From: Phytoactinopolyspora halophila
Lineage (GTDB): Bacteria; Actinomycetota; Actinomycetes; Jiangellales; Jiangellaceae
NCBI RefSeq assembly: GCF_003287285.1
Contig: NZ_QMIG01000037.1
Span: 1 to 43,488 of the forward strand
Direction: 5' to 3'
DNA length: 43,488 bases
A program made the translations under genes and the position numbers. Positions 9,202-17,869 of this stretch are shown here, piece after piece; position 1 is the stretch's first letter, and each line of letters starts with the position of its first letter. The notes under the pieces are model-generated. The model saw only the letters and a list, made by a program, of their open reading frames with translations, was not told the DNA's origin and ran no database searches.

Positions 9202-9614
9202 TAGCGGGCCCCTCCCTTCGCACCGCCGGCACCGGCCGAGGCACGCGTCCTCGCCGAAGCCGGAGCGCCGTTAGCCGACTGCTTGTCCGCCACGACGATC
9301 GTGATGTGGCACGTTCGCTTCTTGATCCGAAACGCCCGGCCCTTGCCTCCGGGCCGGAAACGCTTCAGCGTCGGTCCCTCGTCGACATAGGCCGTACCTA
9401 CTTTGAGCGTGTCCCGCTGGGTACCCGTCAGATCGTAGGCATTGGCGACCGCGCTCTCCAGAGTCTTGCGCACCGGCTCCGCCGCCGCACTGGGTGTGAA
9501 CTGGAGAAGGGCCGATGCCTCGTCGACATCCAGGCCACGGATGAGATCCACCACGCGGCGCGCCTTGGTGGGCGCGACACGGACGAACCGCGCCTGGGCC
9601 CTGGCTGCTTCCAT
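9201..9614 (-). CDS. rplV: 50S ribosomal protein L22
   Basis: Lines the peptide exit tunnel with its long beta hairpin; macrolide-resistance mutations map here in other bacteria. The 137 residues start [20 protein letters not shown] and include the signature [10 protein letters not shown]-like segment [20 protein letters not shown] followed by [13 protein letters not shown]. The ATG at 9614 has GAGGAG seven bases upstream, which decides it over a start five codons earlier. The C-terminus is an Ala/Gly/Arg-rich tail. Confidence 0.95.
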   Translation of the reverse strand: MEAARAQARFVRVAPTKARRVVDLIRGLDVDEASALLQFTPSAAAEPVRKTLESAVANAYDLTGTQRDTLKVGTAYVDEGPTLKRFRPGGKGRAFRIKKRTCHITIVVADKQSANGAPASARTRASAGAGGAKGGAR

Positions 9615-9645
9615 CGTCAAACTCCTCAACTCAGCGTGGTAGACG

Positions 9646-9927
9646 TCACCGGCGACGGCTCTTGCGGTCGTCCTTCTCGTGACCCCGGAAGGTCCGCGTC
9701 GGAGCGAATTCGCCGAGCTTGTGACCGACCATGGCCTCGGTGATGAACACCGGGACGTGCTTGCGGCCGTCGTGCACGGCGATCGTATGTCCGATCATCT
9801 CCGGCACGATCATCGACCGGCGTGACCACGTCTTGATCACGTTCTTGCTGCCCTGGTCGTTCTGCGCCTCGACCTTCTTGGCCAAGTGCTCGTCGACGAA
9901 GGGCCCCTTCTTCAGGCTGCGTGGCAT
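9646..9927 (-). CDS. rpsS: 30S ribosomal protein S19
   Basis: Small-subunit head protein that contacts the P-site tRNA region and forms an intersubunit bridge with L5. The 93-residue product starts [19 protein letters not shown] and has the S19 signature [20 protein letters not shown] and [18 protein letters not shown] start at 9927; standard position between rplB and rplV. Confidence 0.96.
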   Translation of the reverse strand: MPRSLKKGPFVDEHLAKKVEAQNDQGSKNVIKTWSRRSMIVPEMIGHTIAVHDGRKHVPVFITEAMVGHKLGEFAPTRTFRGHEKDDRKSRRR

Positions 9928-9944
9928 CTCTTCGGTCTCCCGAC

Positions 9945-10781
9945 TCAGCGCTTCTTACCGGTCTTGCGGCGGCGCACGATCTGACGATTACTGGGCTTGT
10001 TCTTCCGGCGGGTACGACCCTCTGGCTTACCCTTCGGGTTCACCGGATGGCGGCCACCGGACGTCCGGCCTTCACCACCACCATGCGGATGATCGACCGG
10101 GTTCATGACCACACCCCGGACGTTGGGGCGCTTACCCTTCCAGCGCATCCGGCCGGCCTTGCCCCAGTTAATGTTCGACTGTTCGGCATTGCCGACCTCA
10201 CCAACGGTGGCACGGCACCGGACGTCGACGTTGCGGATCTCGCCCGACGGCATCCGCAGCTGCGCCCACGTCCCTTCCTTGGCCACCAGCTGAACGCGGG
10301 CACCAGCAGAGCGTGCGATCTTGGCACCTCCACCCGGCCGCAGCTCGATAGCGTGGATGATGGTACCGACCGGGATGTTCCGCAGCGGGAGGTTGTTGCC
10401 CGGCTGGATGTCTGCCCGCGGGCCAGACTCGATCCGGCTGCCCTGCTTGACCCGGTTCGGCGCCAAAATGTAGCGCTTTTCGCCGTCCGCGTAGTGCAAC
10501 AATGCGATGCGGGACGTCCGGTTTGGATCGTATTCGATATGCGCGACCCGCGCCGGCACACCGTCCTTGTCGGCCCGCCTGAAGTCGATCACTCGGTACT
10601 GCCGCTTGTGTCCGCCACCCTGGTGACGCGTAGTGATCTGGCCCGAGTTGTTCCGGCCGCCCTTCTTGGGCAGCGGCCGCACGAGCGACTTCTCCGGTTC
10701 GGACCGGGTGATCTCAGTGAAGTCGGCGACACTGGAGCCTCGACGCCCCGGGGTCGTCGGCTTGTACTTTCGGATTCCCAT
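9945..10781 (-). CDS. rplB: 50S ribosomal protein L2
   Basis: One of the most conserved large-subunit proteins, required for subunit association and peptidyl-transferase centre formation. The 278 residues begin [15 protein letters not shown] and include the conserved C-terminal segment [17 protein letters not shown] followed by [13 protein letters not shown], which holds the essential histidine region. ATG start at 10781, 34 bases after rplW. Confidence 0.97.
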   Translation of the reverse strand: MGIRKYKPTTPGRRGSSVADFTEITRSEPEKSLVRPLPKKGGRNNSGQITTRHQGGGHKRQYRVIDFRRADKDGVPARVAHIEYDPNRTSRIALLHYADGEKRYILAPNRVKQGSRIESGPRADIQPGNNLPLRNIPVGTIIHAIELRPGGGAKIARSAGARVQLVAKEGTWAQLRMPSGEIRNVDVRCRATVGEVGNAEQSNINWGKAGRMRWKGKRPNVRGVVMNPVDHPHGGGEGRTSGGRHPVNPKGKPEGRTRRKNKPSNRQIVRRRKTGKKR

Positions 10782-10815
10782 TCCAGACCTCGATACTCGT
10801 ATCGTGACGCCGGTC

Positions 10816-11121
10816 TTACGTGACCGGGCCGGAGAAGATGTCGATGCGTTGGCCAGGAGCCACTGCCACGATCGCCCGCTTCGTGTCCGGGCGCTTGCCC
10901 ATACCGAACCGGGTCCGGCGACGCTTTCCAGAGCGGTTGGCGGTGTTTACTCCGACGACCTTGACGTTGAACACCTTCTCGACGGCAATCTTGATCTCGG
11001 TTTTGTTCGCCCGAGGATCGACGATGAAGGTGTACTTGTTCTCATCCAGCAAGCTGTAGCTCTTCTCGGAGACGACTGGCTTGATGAGGATGTCGTGCGG
11101 GTCCTTACCGACCTTACTCAT
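10816..11121 (-). CDS. rplW: 50S ribosomal protein L23
   Basis: Exit-tunnel protein that forms the docking site for trigger factor and SRP. The 101-residue product has the L23 fold landmarks [21 protein letters not shown] and [20 protein letters not shown]. Its ATG overlaps the rplD stop by four bases (ATGA, 11118-11121). Confidence 0.96.
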   Translation of the reverse strand: MSKVGKDPHDILIKPVVSEKSYSLLDENKYTFIVDPRANKTEIKIAVEKVFNVKVVGVNTANRSGKRRRTRFGMGKRPDTKRAIVAVAPGQRIDIFSGPVT

Positions 11122-11789
11122 GTGGCCACCTCCGCCTCAGCTTGCTTCGCGCCGTCACCGTTCTGCTGGCGATCGGCGACGAACGCGTCGAACGCTGCCT
11201 TCGTAAAGATCAGATCGTCCGCACACAGGACGTCGTACGTGTTCAGCTGATCGTGCGGCAGCAAGTGAACGTCGGGCGCGTTTCGCAGGCTCTTCGCCGT
11301 CAGCTCGTCGCCGCGGTCGAGCACCACCAGCACACGACGGCGCTCGGTCAGCGCTCGCAAGGTGGCCAAGGCCGCCTTGGTGGATGGTGTGTCGCCGTCG
11401 ACGAACCCGGTGACGACGTGCACGCGATCGTGCTGCGCCCGATCCGACAGCGCGCCCCGCAGCGCCGCCGCCTTCATCTTCTTCGGCGTGCGCTGCGCGT
11501 AGTTGCGTGGTTGCGGCCCGTGCACCGTGCCACCACCGGCGAACTGCGGCGCCCGAATCGACCCTTGCCGGGCCCTCCCAGTGCCTTTCTGCCGGTACGG
11601 CTTCGCTCCGCCACCGCGGACCATGCCCCGCGTCTTCGACGCATGAGTACCCTGCCGTGCGGCAGCCAGCTGTGCAACCACCACCTGGTGGATCAACGGC
11701 ACGTTGACCTGAACGCCGAAGATCTCGGGGGGTAGTTCGACCGTCCCGGCCGACTTCCCACTCGTGTCGCGTACGGAGACCGTCGTCAC
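11118..11789 (-). CDS. rplD: 50S ribosomal protein L4
   Basis: Large-subunit protein whose extended loop lines the exit tunnel; in E. coli it is the autoregulator of the S10 operon. The 223 residues include the long basic loop ([20 protein letters not shown] then [10 protein letters not shown]) around residues 48-80. GTG start at 11789 overlaps the rplC stop as GTGA, and its own stop overlaps rplW. Confidence 0.96.
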   Translation of the reverse strand: MTTVSVRDTSGKSAGTVELPPEIFGVQVNVPLIHQVVVAQLAAARQGTHASKTRGMVRGGGAKPYRQKGTGRARQGSIRAPQFAGGGTVHGPQPRNYAQRTPKKMKAAALRGALSDRAQHDRVHVVTGFVDGDTPSTKAALATLRALTERRRVLVVLDRGDELTAKSLRNAPDVHLLPHDQLNTYDVLCADDLIFTKAAFDAFVADRQQNGDGAKQAEAEVAT

Positions 11790-12460
11790 TTCGATGCCTC
11801 CTTTACCGCCGTCCGGACCAGCACGACACCGCCGTTGGGGCCGGGGACGGCGCCCTTGAGCAGCAACAGCCCGTTGTCGGGGTCCACGGCGTGAATGGCC
11901 AGGCTCTGGACCGTGACCCGTTCGCCACCCATCCGGCCAGCCATCTGCTGCCCCTTGAACACCCGGCCTGGCGTCGCGCAGCCGCCGATCGCGCCTGGCG
12001 AGCGGTGTTTGCCGTGCACACCGTGCGAGGAACGCAGGCCGTGGAAGCCGTGCCGCTTCATGACACCGGCAAAACCCTTGCCCTTGCTCGTGCCTGTCAC
12101 GTCCACCTTCTGGCCAGCCTCGAAGACGTCAACCGTCAGCTCCTGGCCCAGGGTGTACTCGGACGCGTCACGCGTGCGGAACTCGACCGTGTGCCGCCGT
12201 GGCGTCACGCCGGCCTTGTCGAAGTGGCCCTGAGCTGGCTTCGTGACCTTTCGAGGGTTCGGCGCTCCGTAGCTGATCTGGACCGCGTCGTAGCCGTCCC
12301 GCTCCGGGGTACGCACCTGGGTCACCACGCAGGGGCCGGCCTTCACGACCGTAATGGGAACGACCCGATTGTTCTCGTCCCATACCTGCGTCATGCCAAG
12401 CTTCTCGCCAAGCAGGCCAGATACGACCCGGCCACCGGCCTGAGTTGCGTCGATAGTCAT
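11786..12460 (-). CDS. rplC: 50S ribosomal protein L3
   Basis: Early assembly protein whose loop reaches the peptidyl-transferase centre. The 224-residue product contains [18 protein letters not shown] near the start and the central signature [20 protein letters not shown] followed by [20 protein letters not shown]. The ATG at 12460 ([12 protein letters not shown]) is 13 bases past the rpsJ stop with an AAGGGA upstream; the longer open frame overlaps rpsJ and is rejected. Confidence 0.95.
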   Translation of the reverse strand: MTIDATQAGGRVVSGLLGEKLGMTQVWDENNRVVPITVVKAGPCVVTQVRTPERDGYDAVQISYGAPNPRKVTKPAQGHFDKAGVTPRRHTVEFRTRDASEYTLGQELTVDVFEAGQKVDVTGTSKGKGFAGVMKRHGFHGLRSSHGVHGKHRSPGAIGGCATPGRVFKGQQMAGRMGGERVTVQSLAIHAVDPDNGLLLLKGAVPGPNGGVVLVRTAVKEASK

Positions 12461-12473
12461 CGCACTCGGTCCC

Positions 12474-12782
12474 TTAAAGCTTGATCTCGATGTCGACACC
12501 CGCCGGGAGATCGAGACGCATGAGCGAATCGACCGTCTTGGGCGTGGGGTCGATGATGTCGATGAGCCGCTTGTGTGTGCGCATCTCGAAATGCTCGCGG
12601 CTGTCCTTGTATTTGTGCGGCGAGCGGATCACGCAATACACATTCTTCTCGGTTGGCAGCGGCACCGGGCCCGCAACCTGTGCACCGGTACGCGTGACCG
12701 TGTCGACGATCTTACGCGCCGAGGTATCGATCACCTCGTGGTCATAGGCTTTGAGCCGGATGCGGATCTTTTGTCCCGCCAT
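12474..12782 (-). CDS. rpsJ: 30S ribosomal protein S10 (NusE)
   Basis: Small-subunit protein that also acts as NusE, linking NusG to the ribosome. The 102-residue product is the exact family length, starting [19 protein letters not shown] and including the S10 signature [23 protein letters not shown] at 12782 is chosen; extension upstream has no homology. It is the first gene of the S10 operon, with its leader and promoter expected in the 469-base gap up to tuf. Confidence 0.96.
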   Translation of the reverse strand: MAGQKIRIRLKAYDHEVIDTSARKIVDTVTRTGAQVAGPVPLPTEKNVYCVIRSPHKYKDSREHFEMRTHKRLIDIIDPTPKTVDSLMRLDLPAGVDIEIKL

Positions 12783-12844
12783 GGCTGCTATGTCGTCCTT
12801 TTCCCTCGTACCGCTCACGAACCGAATACTGGCTGTTGCCCGAG

Positions 12845-12869
12845 CGACCCCCGCGGTCGGGCGTGTCGC
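12845..12869 (-). promoter_or_regulatory. S10-operon leader element shared with the str operon
   Basis: This 25-base element, reading GCGACACGCCCGACCG then CGGGGGTCG on the minus strand, lies 63-87 bases upstream of the rpsJ ATG. It recurs upstream of rpsL (17665-17689) with 24 of 25 bases identical. Its ends (CGAC and GTCG) can pair around a CCC/GGG core, so it could be an RNA hairpin in the leader. The 469-base gap it lies in (12783-13251) otherwise holds the hairpins downstream of tuf and no ORF that I would support. I cannot place a clear promoter by eye. Confidence 0.6.
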
Positions 12870-13155
12870 ACCCGACAGGCACAATTCACCGCCTATCGAC
12901 GGCGTCTCTCATCGGGAGATCGGCTAGACCGGGCCCGAACGTGAACCCGATCAACTAACAGGGAAGGTCTCCGTTTCGGTCACCACAGCTGGATAAACCA
13001 GCGTGCGGACCACGGCGGCCTCCGCCGAGCAACCTGACCAGTATGCCAGAGAGAACCGGCCTCTGGCCAATCCGGGTGATCGGATCCAGGTTGTAGCCAC
13101 ACCCCCGGGATGCCGGCCCCGGCGTCGTAGGATCTGTTCTTCGTCCTGTGACTAC

Positions 13156-13174
13156 CCGGCCGTTTTCTGGCCGG
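13156..13174 (-). terminator. hairpin downstream of tuf (distal)
   Basis: CCGGCC (13156-13161) and GGCCGG (13169-13174) pair perfectly around a 7-base loop. It lies about 80 bases beyond the tuf stop and has no U-tract. It may contribute to ending the str operon transcript before the S10 promoter region. Confidence 0.4.
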
Positions 13175-13209
13175 CATTCCGAGGGTGCAACCTCTGGGCC
13201 CGATCTTGT

Positions 13210-13233
13210 GGTGCCGAGGCTCGCCCCGGCACC
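13210..13233 (-). terminator. hairpin just downstream of tuf
   Basis: GGTGCCG (13210-13216) and CGGCACC (13227-13233) form a 7-bp stem 19 bases after the tuf TAG stop. No U-run follows, as is common for actinobacterial terminators, so this is a probable rather than certain terminator of the str operon. Confidence 0.5.
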
Positions 13234-13251
13234 GCGTATTGTTCCTGCGTC

Positions 13252-14451
13252 CTACTTGATGATCTTGGTGACGTGGCCGGCACCGACGGTACGGCCACCT
13301 TCACGGATCGCGAACTTCAGCCCTTCTTCCATGGCGACCGGCTGGATGAGCTCCACCTGCATGGTGGTGTCGTCACCGGGCATGACCATGGCATCCGGGC
13401 CGTCAGGCAGCGTCACCACACCGGTGACGTCGGTGGTCCGGAAGTAGAACTGAGGACGGTAGTTGTTGAAGAACGGCGTGTGCCGGCCGCCCTCGTCCTT
13501 CGACAGGATGTACACCGTGGCTTCGAACTCCGTGTGAGGAGTGGTGGTGCCGGGCTTGGTGACCACCATGCCGCGCTCGACGTCGTCCTTCTTCGTCCCA
13601 CGAAGCAGGAGGCCGACGTTCTCGCCCGCGCGGGCCTCATCGAGAATCTTGCGGAACATCTCGATGGCCGTCACCGCCGTCTTCTGCGCCTGGCCCGGGC
13701 GGATACCGACGAGCTCGACGTCCTCGTTGGGCTTGAGTACGCCACGCTCAACCCGGCCAGTGACCACCGTTCCACGACCGGTAATGGTGAAGACATCCTC
13801 GATCGGCATAAGGAACGGCTTGTCGTCCTGGCGCACCGGGTCCGGGATGTTCTCGTCCACCGCATCCATCAAGTCCTCAATGGACTTGACCCACTCGGCG
13901 TCACCTTCGAGCGCCTTCAGCGCGGACACCCGGATGACCGGCACGTCGTCACCGGGGAATTCGTACTCGGTGAGCAACTCGCGAACCTCGAGCTCCACGA
14001 GTTCGAGGATCTCCGGATCGTCGACCATGTCGGCCTTGTTCAGCGCGACCAAGATGTAGGGCACGCCGACCTGACGGGCGAGCAGCACGTGTTCCTTGGT
14101 CTGCGGCATCGGACCATCAGTGGCGGCGACGACCAGAATTGAGCCGTCCATCTGGGCCGCACCGGTGATCATGTTCTTGATGTAGTCAGCGTGACCCGGA
14201 GCGTCGACGTGTGCGTAGTGACGCTTGTCCGTCTGGTACTCGACATGCGCGATGTTAATCGTGATGCCGCGCTGCTTCTCCTCCGGAGCCTTGTCGATGT
14301 CGTCGAACGGCATCGCTGCGTTCAGCTCCGGGTACTTCTCGTGCAGGATCTTCGTGATCGCCGCCGTCAGCGTCGTCTTACCGTGGTCGACGTGACCAAT
14401 CGTGCCGATGTTGACGTGCGGCTTGCTCCGCTCGAACTTCGCCTTAGCCAC
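13252..14451 (-). CDS. tuf: elongation factor Tu
   Basis: GTPase that delivers aminoacyl-tRNA to the ribosome. The 399 residues show G1 [10 protein letters not shown]2/G3 [12 protein letters not shown] and DAPGHADY, G4 NKAD and G5 SALKAL, followed by beta-barrel domains 2 and 3. GTG start at 14451 has AGAGGA six bases upstream. The GE2270A/kirromycin contact region reads [20 protein letters not shown], with Ala262 where E. coli EF-Tu has Gly257 and Ala where it has Gly268. The rest of the protein looks intact. It is the last gene of rpsL-rpsG-fusA-tuf. Confidence 0.97.
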   Translation of the reverse strand: MAKAKFERSKPHVNIGTIGHVDHGKTTLTAAITKILHEKYPELNAAMPFDDIDKAPEEKQRGITINIAHVEYQTDKRHYAHVDAPGHADYIKNMITGAAQMDGSILVVAATDGPMPQTKEHVLLARQVGVPYILVALNKADMVDDPEILELVELEVRELLTEYEFPGDDVPVIRVSALKALEGDAEWVKSIEDLMDAVDENIPDPVRQDDKPFLMPIEDVFTITGRGTVVTGRVERGVLKPNEDVELVGIRPGQAQKTAVTAIEMFRKILDEARAGENVGLLLRGTKKDDVERGMVVTKPGTTTPHTEFEATVYILSKDEGGRHTPFFNNYRPQFYFRTTDVTGVVTLPDGPDAMVMPGDDTTMQVELIQPVAMEEGLKFAIREGGRTVGAGHVTKIIK

Positions 14452-14568
14452 TGTAGGTCCTCTCCGTATCTAGGACTCGAAGGTTTTTCTTGAGCCGGTA
14501 CTGCTCGGCTGCCTTACTTGTCGGGGGCCGGTGGAAAGCACCAGACCGAGATCGATCTCCGTCTTGAT

Positions 14569-16674
14569 TCACTCTCCTCGAGCCTTCTTGATGATCTCCT
14601 CAGCTACGCTCCTGGGAACTTCGCCATAGGAATCGAAGAACATCGAGTAGCTCGCGCGGCCCTGGGTCTTGCTGCGGAGGTCACCGACATAGCCGAACAT
14701 CTCCGACAGCGGGACCAGCGCGGTCACCACCCGCTGGCCGGCACGCTCCTCCATGGACTGAACTTGACCACGGCGGGAGTTGAGGTCGCCGATGACATCG
14801 CCCATGTATTCTTCCGGCGTCGTCACATCGACCTTGAACATCGGCTCGAGCAACACGGGATCCGCGCGGCGCGCAGCATCCTTGAACGCCATCGAGCCTG
14901 CGATCTTGAAGGCGAGCTCCGAGGAGTCGACGTCGTGATAGGCGCCATCCTGGAGCGTCACCTTGACATCCACCAGCGGATACCCGGCGACGACGCCGAA
15001 CTCCATCGCCTCCTGACATCCCTCGTCCACAGCCGGGATGTACTCACGCGGGATACGGCCGCCGGTGATGTTGTTGACGAACTCGTAACCGCCGTCGCCA
15101 TCGCCCCCGGTCGGCTCGACGTCGATGATCACCCGGCCGAACTGACCGGAACCACCGGTCTGCTTCTTGTGGGTGTACTCGACATTCTCGACCTTGCGCC
15201 GGATGGTCTCGCGGTAGGCAACCTGCGGCTTACCGACGTTCGCCTCGACCTTGAACTCTCGCTTCATGCGATCGACGAGCACCTCGAGATGCAACTCGCC
15301 CATCCCCGAGATCACGGTCTGGCCCGTCTCCTCGTCGGTGCGCACCTGGAACGTCGGATCTTCCTCGGCCAGGCGCTGGATGGCCGTCCCGAGCTTGTCC
15401 TGATCGCTGCGCGACTTCGGCTCGATCGCCACGTGAATCACGGGAGCCGGGAATTTCATCGATTCGAGGATGATGGGCTGGCCCGAGTCTGAGAGCGATT
15501 CACCGGTCGTCGTGTTCTTCAAGCCCATCACCGCAACGATCTGGCCGGCGCTCGCCTTCTCGATCTCCTCACGCTTGTTCGCGTGCATGCGGTAGATCTT
15601 GCCGATCCGCTCCTTCTGACCCTTGACGCTGTTCAGCACGTGGGAGCCGCTGATCAGCGTGCCCGAATAGATACGAATGAAGGTCAGCTTACCGAGGTGC
15701 GGATCAGCCATGATCTTGAAGGCCAGCGCCGACATCGGAGCGTCGTCCTCGGGTGGACGGGTGAGTGCGTGCGACTCGTCGCCAACCGCGTGCCCTTCGA
15801 CTTCACCGGCCTCGAGGGGCGAGGGAAGGTAGCGGACCACCGCGTCCAGCATCGGCTGCACGCCCTTGTTTTTGAACGCGGAGCCACACAAGACCGGCGT
15901 CACCAAGTTCGCGATAGTGGCGCGCCGGATCGCTGCAATGAGCTCGTCACGGGAGGGTTCCTTACCCTCCAGGTAAAGCTCCATCATCGCCTCGTCGTTC
16001 TCGGCGATGGTTTCGAGCAGCTTGTCACGATGTTCTTGCGCTGCCTCGACGTGAGTATCCGGGATGTCGACCGTGTCGTACATCTCCCCCAGCGGCGTCT
16101 CGGCCGACCACATCATCGCCTTCATGTCGATGAGGTCGACCAGGCCGCGGAAGTCGGATTCCGCTCCGATCGGCAACTGCAGGACCAGCGGAGTGGCCTG
16201 CAGCCGTGTCACGATCATCTCGACACACCGGTGGAACTCCGCCCCGGTACGGTCGAGCTTGTTCACGAAGCAGATCCGGGGCACACCATATTTGTCCGCC
16301 TGGTGCCAGACCGTTTCCGACTGCGGCTCCACGCCTGCGACGCCGTCGAAGACCGCGACCGCTCCGTCGAGCACTCGAAGTGAACGTTCCACTTCCACCG
16401 TGAAGTCGACGTGGCCCGGAGTATCGATGATATTGATGGCGTGGTCGTCCCACTCGCACGTCGTCGCTGCGGACGTAATCGTGATGCCGCGCTCTTGTTC
16501 CTGCGTCATCCAGTCCATCGTGGCCGCGCCATCGTGGACCTCACCGATCTTGTAGTTGATACCGGTGTAGTACAGGATCCGCTCGGTAGTAGTGGTCTTA
16601 CCCGCGTCGATGTGCGCCATGATCCCGATGTTGCGGACCTTGGCGAGGTCGATCTTGCGGAGGTCGGTCGCCAT
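14569..16674 (-). CDS. fusA: elongation factor G
   Basis: Translocation GTPase. The 701-residue length is normal. GTPase motifs are clear: [19 protein letters not shown] (P-loop), [16 protein letters not shown] (switch), [20 protein letters not shown] and NKLDRTGA. Domains II-V follow, including the [12 protein letters not shown] and YAKRTEGRAS-equivalent [20 protein letters not shown] at the C-terminus. ATG start at 16674, 38 bases after rpsG; tuf follows after 117 bases. Confidence 0.97.
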   Translation of the reverse strand: MATDLRKIDLAKVRNIGIMAHIDAGKTTTTERILYYTGINYKIGEVHDGAATMDWMTQEQERGITITSAATTCEWDDHAINIIDTPGHVDFTVEVERSLRVLDGAVAVFDGVAGVEPQSETVWHQADKYGVPRICFVNKLDRTGAEFHRCVEMIVTRLQATPLVLQLPIGAESDFRGLVDLIDMKAMMWSAETPLGEMYDTVDIPDTHVEAAQEHRDKLLETIAENDEAMMELYLEGKEPSRDELIAAIRRATIANLVTPVLCGSAFKNKGVQPMLDAVVRYLPSPLEAGEVEGHAVGDESHALTRPPEDDAPMSALAFKIMADPHLGKLTFIRIYSGTLISGSHVLNSVKGQKERIGKIYRMHANKREEIEKASAGQIVAVMGLKNTTTGESLSDSGQPIILESMKFPAPVIHVAIEPKSRSDQDKLGTAIQRLAEEDPTFQVRTDEETGQTVISGMGELHLEVLVDRMKREFKVEANVGKPQVAYRETIRRKVENVEYTHKKQTGGSGQFGRVIIDVEPTGGDGDGGYEFVNNITGGRIPREYIPAVDEGCQEAMEFGVVAGYPLVDVKVTLQDGAYHDVDSSELAFKIAGSMAFKDAARRADPVLLEPMFKVDVTTPEEYMGDVIGDLNSRRGQVQSMEERAGQRVVTALVPLSEMFGYVGDLRSKTQGRASYSMFFDSYGEVPRSVAEEIIKKARGE

Positions 16675-16712
16675 GTTCGTCTGCGTCTTCCTACGTCGTC
16701 GCCGAGTATCGG

Positions 16713-17183
16713 CTACCAGCGGTAATGTGCAAAGGCCTTGTTCGACTCGGCCATCTTGTGAGTGTCTTCCCGACGCTTCACACTGGCACCCAGGCCGTTG
16801 GAGGCATCGAGAATCTCATTCATCAGCCGCTCGGTCATCGTCTTCTCGCGGCGCGCGCGCGAGTAGTTCACCAGCCAACGCAGCGCGAGTGTCGTGCTGC
16901 GTCCGGCGCGAACCTCCACCGGGACCTGATACGTGGCGCCACCAACCCGGCGGCTGCGCACTTCCAGCGTCGGCTTCACGTTATCCAGCGCACGCTTCAA
17001 TGTCACGACGGGGTCGGTACCGGTCTTCTCCCGGCATCCCTCCAGCGCACCGTAGACGATCCGCTCGGCGAGCGACTTCTTGCCGTCTTCGAGAACCTTG
17101 TTGACCAGCTGTGTCACGAGCGGCGAACCGTAGACCGGATCGACCACCAGCGGTCGCTTCGGCGCGGGGCCCTTGCGCGGCAT
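16713..17183 (-). CDS. rpsG: 30S ribosomal protein S7
   Basis: Primary assembly protein of the small-subunit head; in E. coli it represses str-operon translation. The 156 residues contain the S7 signature [26 protein letters not shown] and [22 protein letters not shown] (read as consecutive segments). ATG at 17183 overlaps the rpsL stop by one base (TGATG). Confidence 0.96.
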   Translation of the reverse strand: MPRKGPAPKRPLVVDPVYGSPLVTQLVNKVLEDGKKSLAERIVYGALEGCREKTGTDPVVTLKRALDNVKPTLEVRSRRVGGATYQVPVEVRAGRSTTLALRWLVNYSRARREKTMTERLMNEILDASNGLGASVKRREDTHKMAESNKAFAHYRW

Positions 17184-17557
17184 CAGCTCTTCTCCTTCTT
17201 CGCACCGTAGCGGCTACGTGCTTGCTTGCGGTTCTTCACGCCCTGCGTATCGAGCGAGCCGCGAACGATCTTGTAGCGAACACCCGGAAGATCCTTCACT
17301 CGGCCACCACGCACGAGCACCATGGAGTGCTCCTGCAGGTTGTGACCGACCCCAGGGATGTAGGCCGTGACTTCGATCTGGCTGGTCAGCTTGACCCTCG
17401 CGACCTTGCGCAGCGCCGAGTTGGGCTTCTTCGGGGTGGTCGTGTAGACGCGGGTACACACACCGCGCCGCTGCGGACTGCCCCTCAGGGCAGGCGTCTT
17501 CTTCTTGGCGACCTTGTCCTGACGGCCCTTACGGACCAGCTGCTGGATCGTAGGCAC
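17183..17557 (-). CDS. rpsL: 30S ribosomal protein S12
   Basis: Decoding-centre protein. The 124-residue product begins [19 protein letters not shown] and has [17 protein letters not shown] and [18 protein letters not shown]. Lys43 and Lys88, the two positions where changes usually give streptomycin resistance, are wild type, as is the PNSA loop. It is the first gene of the str operon, following a 312-base gap (17558-17869) after rpoC that contains three hairpins and a conserved leader element. Confidence 0.97.
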   Translation of the reverse strand: MPTIQQLVRKGRQDKVAKKKTPALRGSPQRRGVCTRVYTTTPKKPNSALRKVARVKLTSQIEVTAYIPGVGHNLQEHSMVLVRGGRVKDLPGVRYKIVRGSLDTQGVKNRKQARSRYGAKKEKS

Positions 17558-17664
17558 TACGTCTCCGTCATCCTCGTCGTCTCAGCCGGGGGCTCCCGGG
17601 TGTCGGCTTATTGGTCGGACCGGCGATCCAACGGCACCGGGACCGAAGAACGCCGAGGTGTTGA

Positions 17665-17689
17665 CGACCCCCGCAGTCGGGCGTGTCGC
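17665..17689 (-). promoter_or_regulatory. str-operon leader element shared with the S10 operon
   Basis: A 25-base element 108-132 bases upstream of the rpsL ATG, differing from the S10 leader copy (12845-12869) only at 17675. Both are on the same strand as the gene they precede. Between it and rpsL lies another GC-rich palindrome near 17585-17610 (GGGGGCTCCCGGG core). No confident -10/-35 pair was found; the first transcribed bases may lie at or just before the element. Confidence 0.6.
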
Positions 17690-17743
17690 CCTACCTCGGT
17701 CCCGCACCGCCCGGATGAACCGATCGGTGTGGTCTGAACAATC

Positions 17744-17770
17744 CGTACCACCCGCCGAGCGGGCGGTACG
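17744..17770 (-). terminator. third hairpin after rpoC
   Basis: CGTACC (17744-17749) pairs with GGTACG (17765-17770), and CCCGC (17751-17755) with GCGGG (17759-17763), around a 3-base loop, with one A/C mismatch between the two stems. It is the farthest of three consecutive hairpins between rpoC and the str operon leader and may be a back-up terminator. Confidence 0.45.
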
Positions 17771-17798
17771 AGCCTGAAAGAACTCCAGGCACGAGGAA

Positions 17799-17824
17799 TG
17801 AGACTACCCGCTCGGGCAGTCTCA
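17799..17824 (-). terminator. second hairpin after rpoC
   Basis: TGAGACT (17799-17805) pairs with AGTCTCA (17818-17824), and an inner CCCG/CGGG pair closes a 2-base loop, interrupted by one A/C mismatch. It lies between the main rpoC terminator and a further hairpin. Possible back-up terminator or part of a processed 3' end. Confidence 0.45.
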
Positions 17825-17866
17825 GGTCAAAGCGGAGGTGCGGTCTACGCACCTCCGCTTTCGACC
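17825..17866 (-). terminator. rpoBC intrinsic-type terminator
   Basis: A 14-bp perfect stem, AAAGCGGAGGTGCG (17829-17842) with its complement at 17848-17861 around a 5-base loop, is extended by GGTC/GACC (17825-17828 and 17863-17866) with a one-base bulge. It starts 4 bases after the rpoC stop codon. The stability and position make it the likely end of the rpoB-rpoC transcript, although the U-run is short. Confidence 0.85.
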
Positions 17867-17869
17867 TTA

